Source of the DNA: a bacterium
Lineage (GTDB): Bacteria; Patescibacteriota; Saccharimonadia; Saccharimonadales; Saccharimonadaceae
Assembly (NCBI GenBank): GCA_030429975.1
Contig: JAUIGB010000008.1
Coordinates: forward strand, 1 to 40,921
Reading direction: 5' to 3'
Length of the DNA: 40,921 bases
Under the pieces are notes generated by a model. It was not told where the DNA came from. It searched no databases and worked only from the letters and a program-made list of their open reading frames with translations. Shown in pieces: positions 40,854 through 40,921 of this stretch (positions are counted from its first letter, which is position 1; each line of letters starts with the position of its first letter). Position numbers and translations under genes: made by a program.

Positions 40854-40859
40854 ATTGTA
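40854..40859 (-). promoter_or_regulatory. tyrS -10 element
   Basis: Minus-strand TACAAT sits 6 bases before the ATG at 40847 and adjoins the earlier ATG at 40853, which it excludes as a start for a message beginning about 7 bases downstream. Confidence 0.55.
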
Positions 40860-40873
40860 TCAGAAAATACTTA

Positions 40874-40907
40874 TTGTGGGCTGTAGTTTGGTGCTATAAT
40901 ATATAGC
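40874..40907 (+). promoter_or_regulatory. Plus-strand promoter leading out of the window
   Basis: TTGTGG (40874-40879) and an extended -10, TGC-TATAAT (40892-40900), diverge from tyrS. The -10 is part of a short inverted repeat GCTATA-ATA-TATAGC (40893-40907). The gene it drives lies beyond 40921. Confidence 0.55.
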
Positions 40908-40921
40908 AGTAATATTTGAGG

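Noticed and set aside
1-40921. CRISPR array, prophage or insertion sequence
   Set aside because: No regularly spaced repeats, no integrase, capsid or transposase frames were seen on either strand.

Overview
The window reads as a chromosomal piece of a small-genome bacterium, most likely a member of the Candidate Phyla Radiation close to Saccharibacteria (TM7). That assignment is inference. It rests on compact, almost entirely minus-strand gene organisation, very short promoters, rpsL-rpsG without fusA/tuf behind them, an RpoC with no zinc-binding cysteines, and TGA used as a normal stop (for example clpP), which argues against the code-25 lineages. No rRNA, CRISPR array or transposase gene is visible.

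Region 1 (1-12 kb) is accessory and defence-rich. It holds a cut-off unknown gene, a small AbrB-type regulator with a perfect 20-bp palindrome at its promoter, thioredoxin, and a 200-bp stretch of strong nested inverted repeats that looks like a structured RNA. A 35-aa antitoxin/Doc toxin cassette follows, bracketed by direct repeats. Three genes then appear to carry single-base frameshifts (DUF2798, GIY-YIG nuclease, DUF4268). The rest is a complete type I restriction-modification locus read hsdM > fic > 87-aa gene > hsdS > PIN nuclease > hsdR. The Fic enzyme, the small gene and the PIN nuclease are embedded in the R-M operon, which makes it a candidate composite defence locus.

Region 2 (12-18 kb) has radC, an NAD(P)-binding oxidoreductase, a flavodoxin-type reductase carrying the same 20-bp palindrome in its promoter, several membrane or unknown proteins (including YggT), and rpsL-rpsG.

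Region 3 (18-31 kb) is the core: rpoB-rpoC behind a structured leader, a pair of membrane/secreted proteins of unknown function, clpP under a CIRCE operator, tig, hisS and a TrmH-type RNA methyltransferase.

Region 4 (31-40.9 kb) has two tRNA-Leu genes (CAG and UAG), each preceded by a related tRNA-like element. It also contains a FAD-linked oxidase, an Ada-like zinc-domain protein, a GNAT acetyltransferase, an operon of recG, a phospholipase C/P1-nuclease-like gene and rsmD, a HAD phosphatase, and tyrS.

Two themes run across the window. Many -10 elements lie only 5-8 bases from the ATG, implying leaderless mRNAs. Regulation uses compact palindromes that overlap promoters: CIRCE at clpP, paired inverted repeats at fic, and the shared CCATATGG-type operator at abrB and the flavodoxin gene. 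All functional statements come from reading the sequence; no database search was run.
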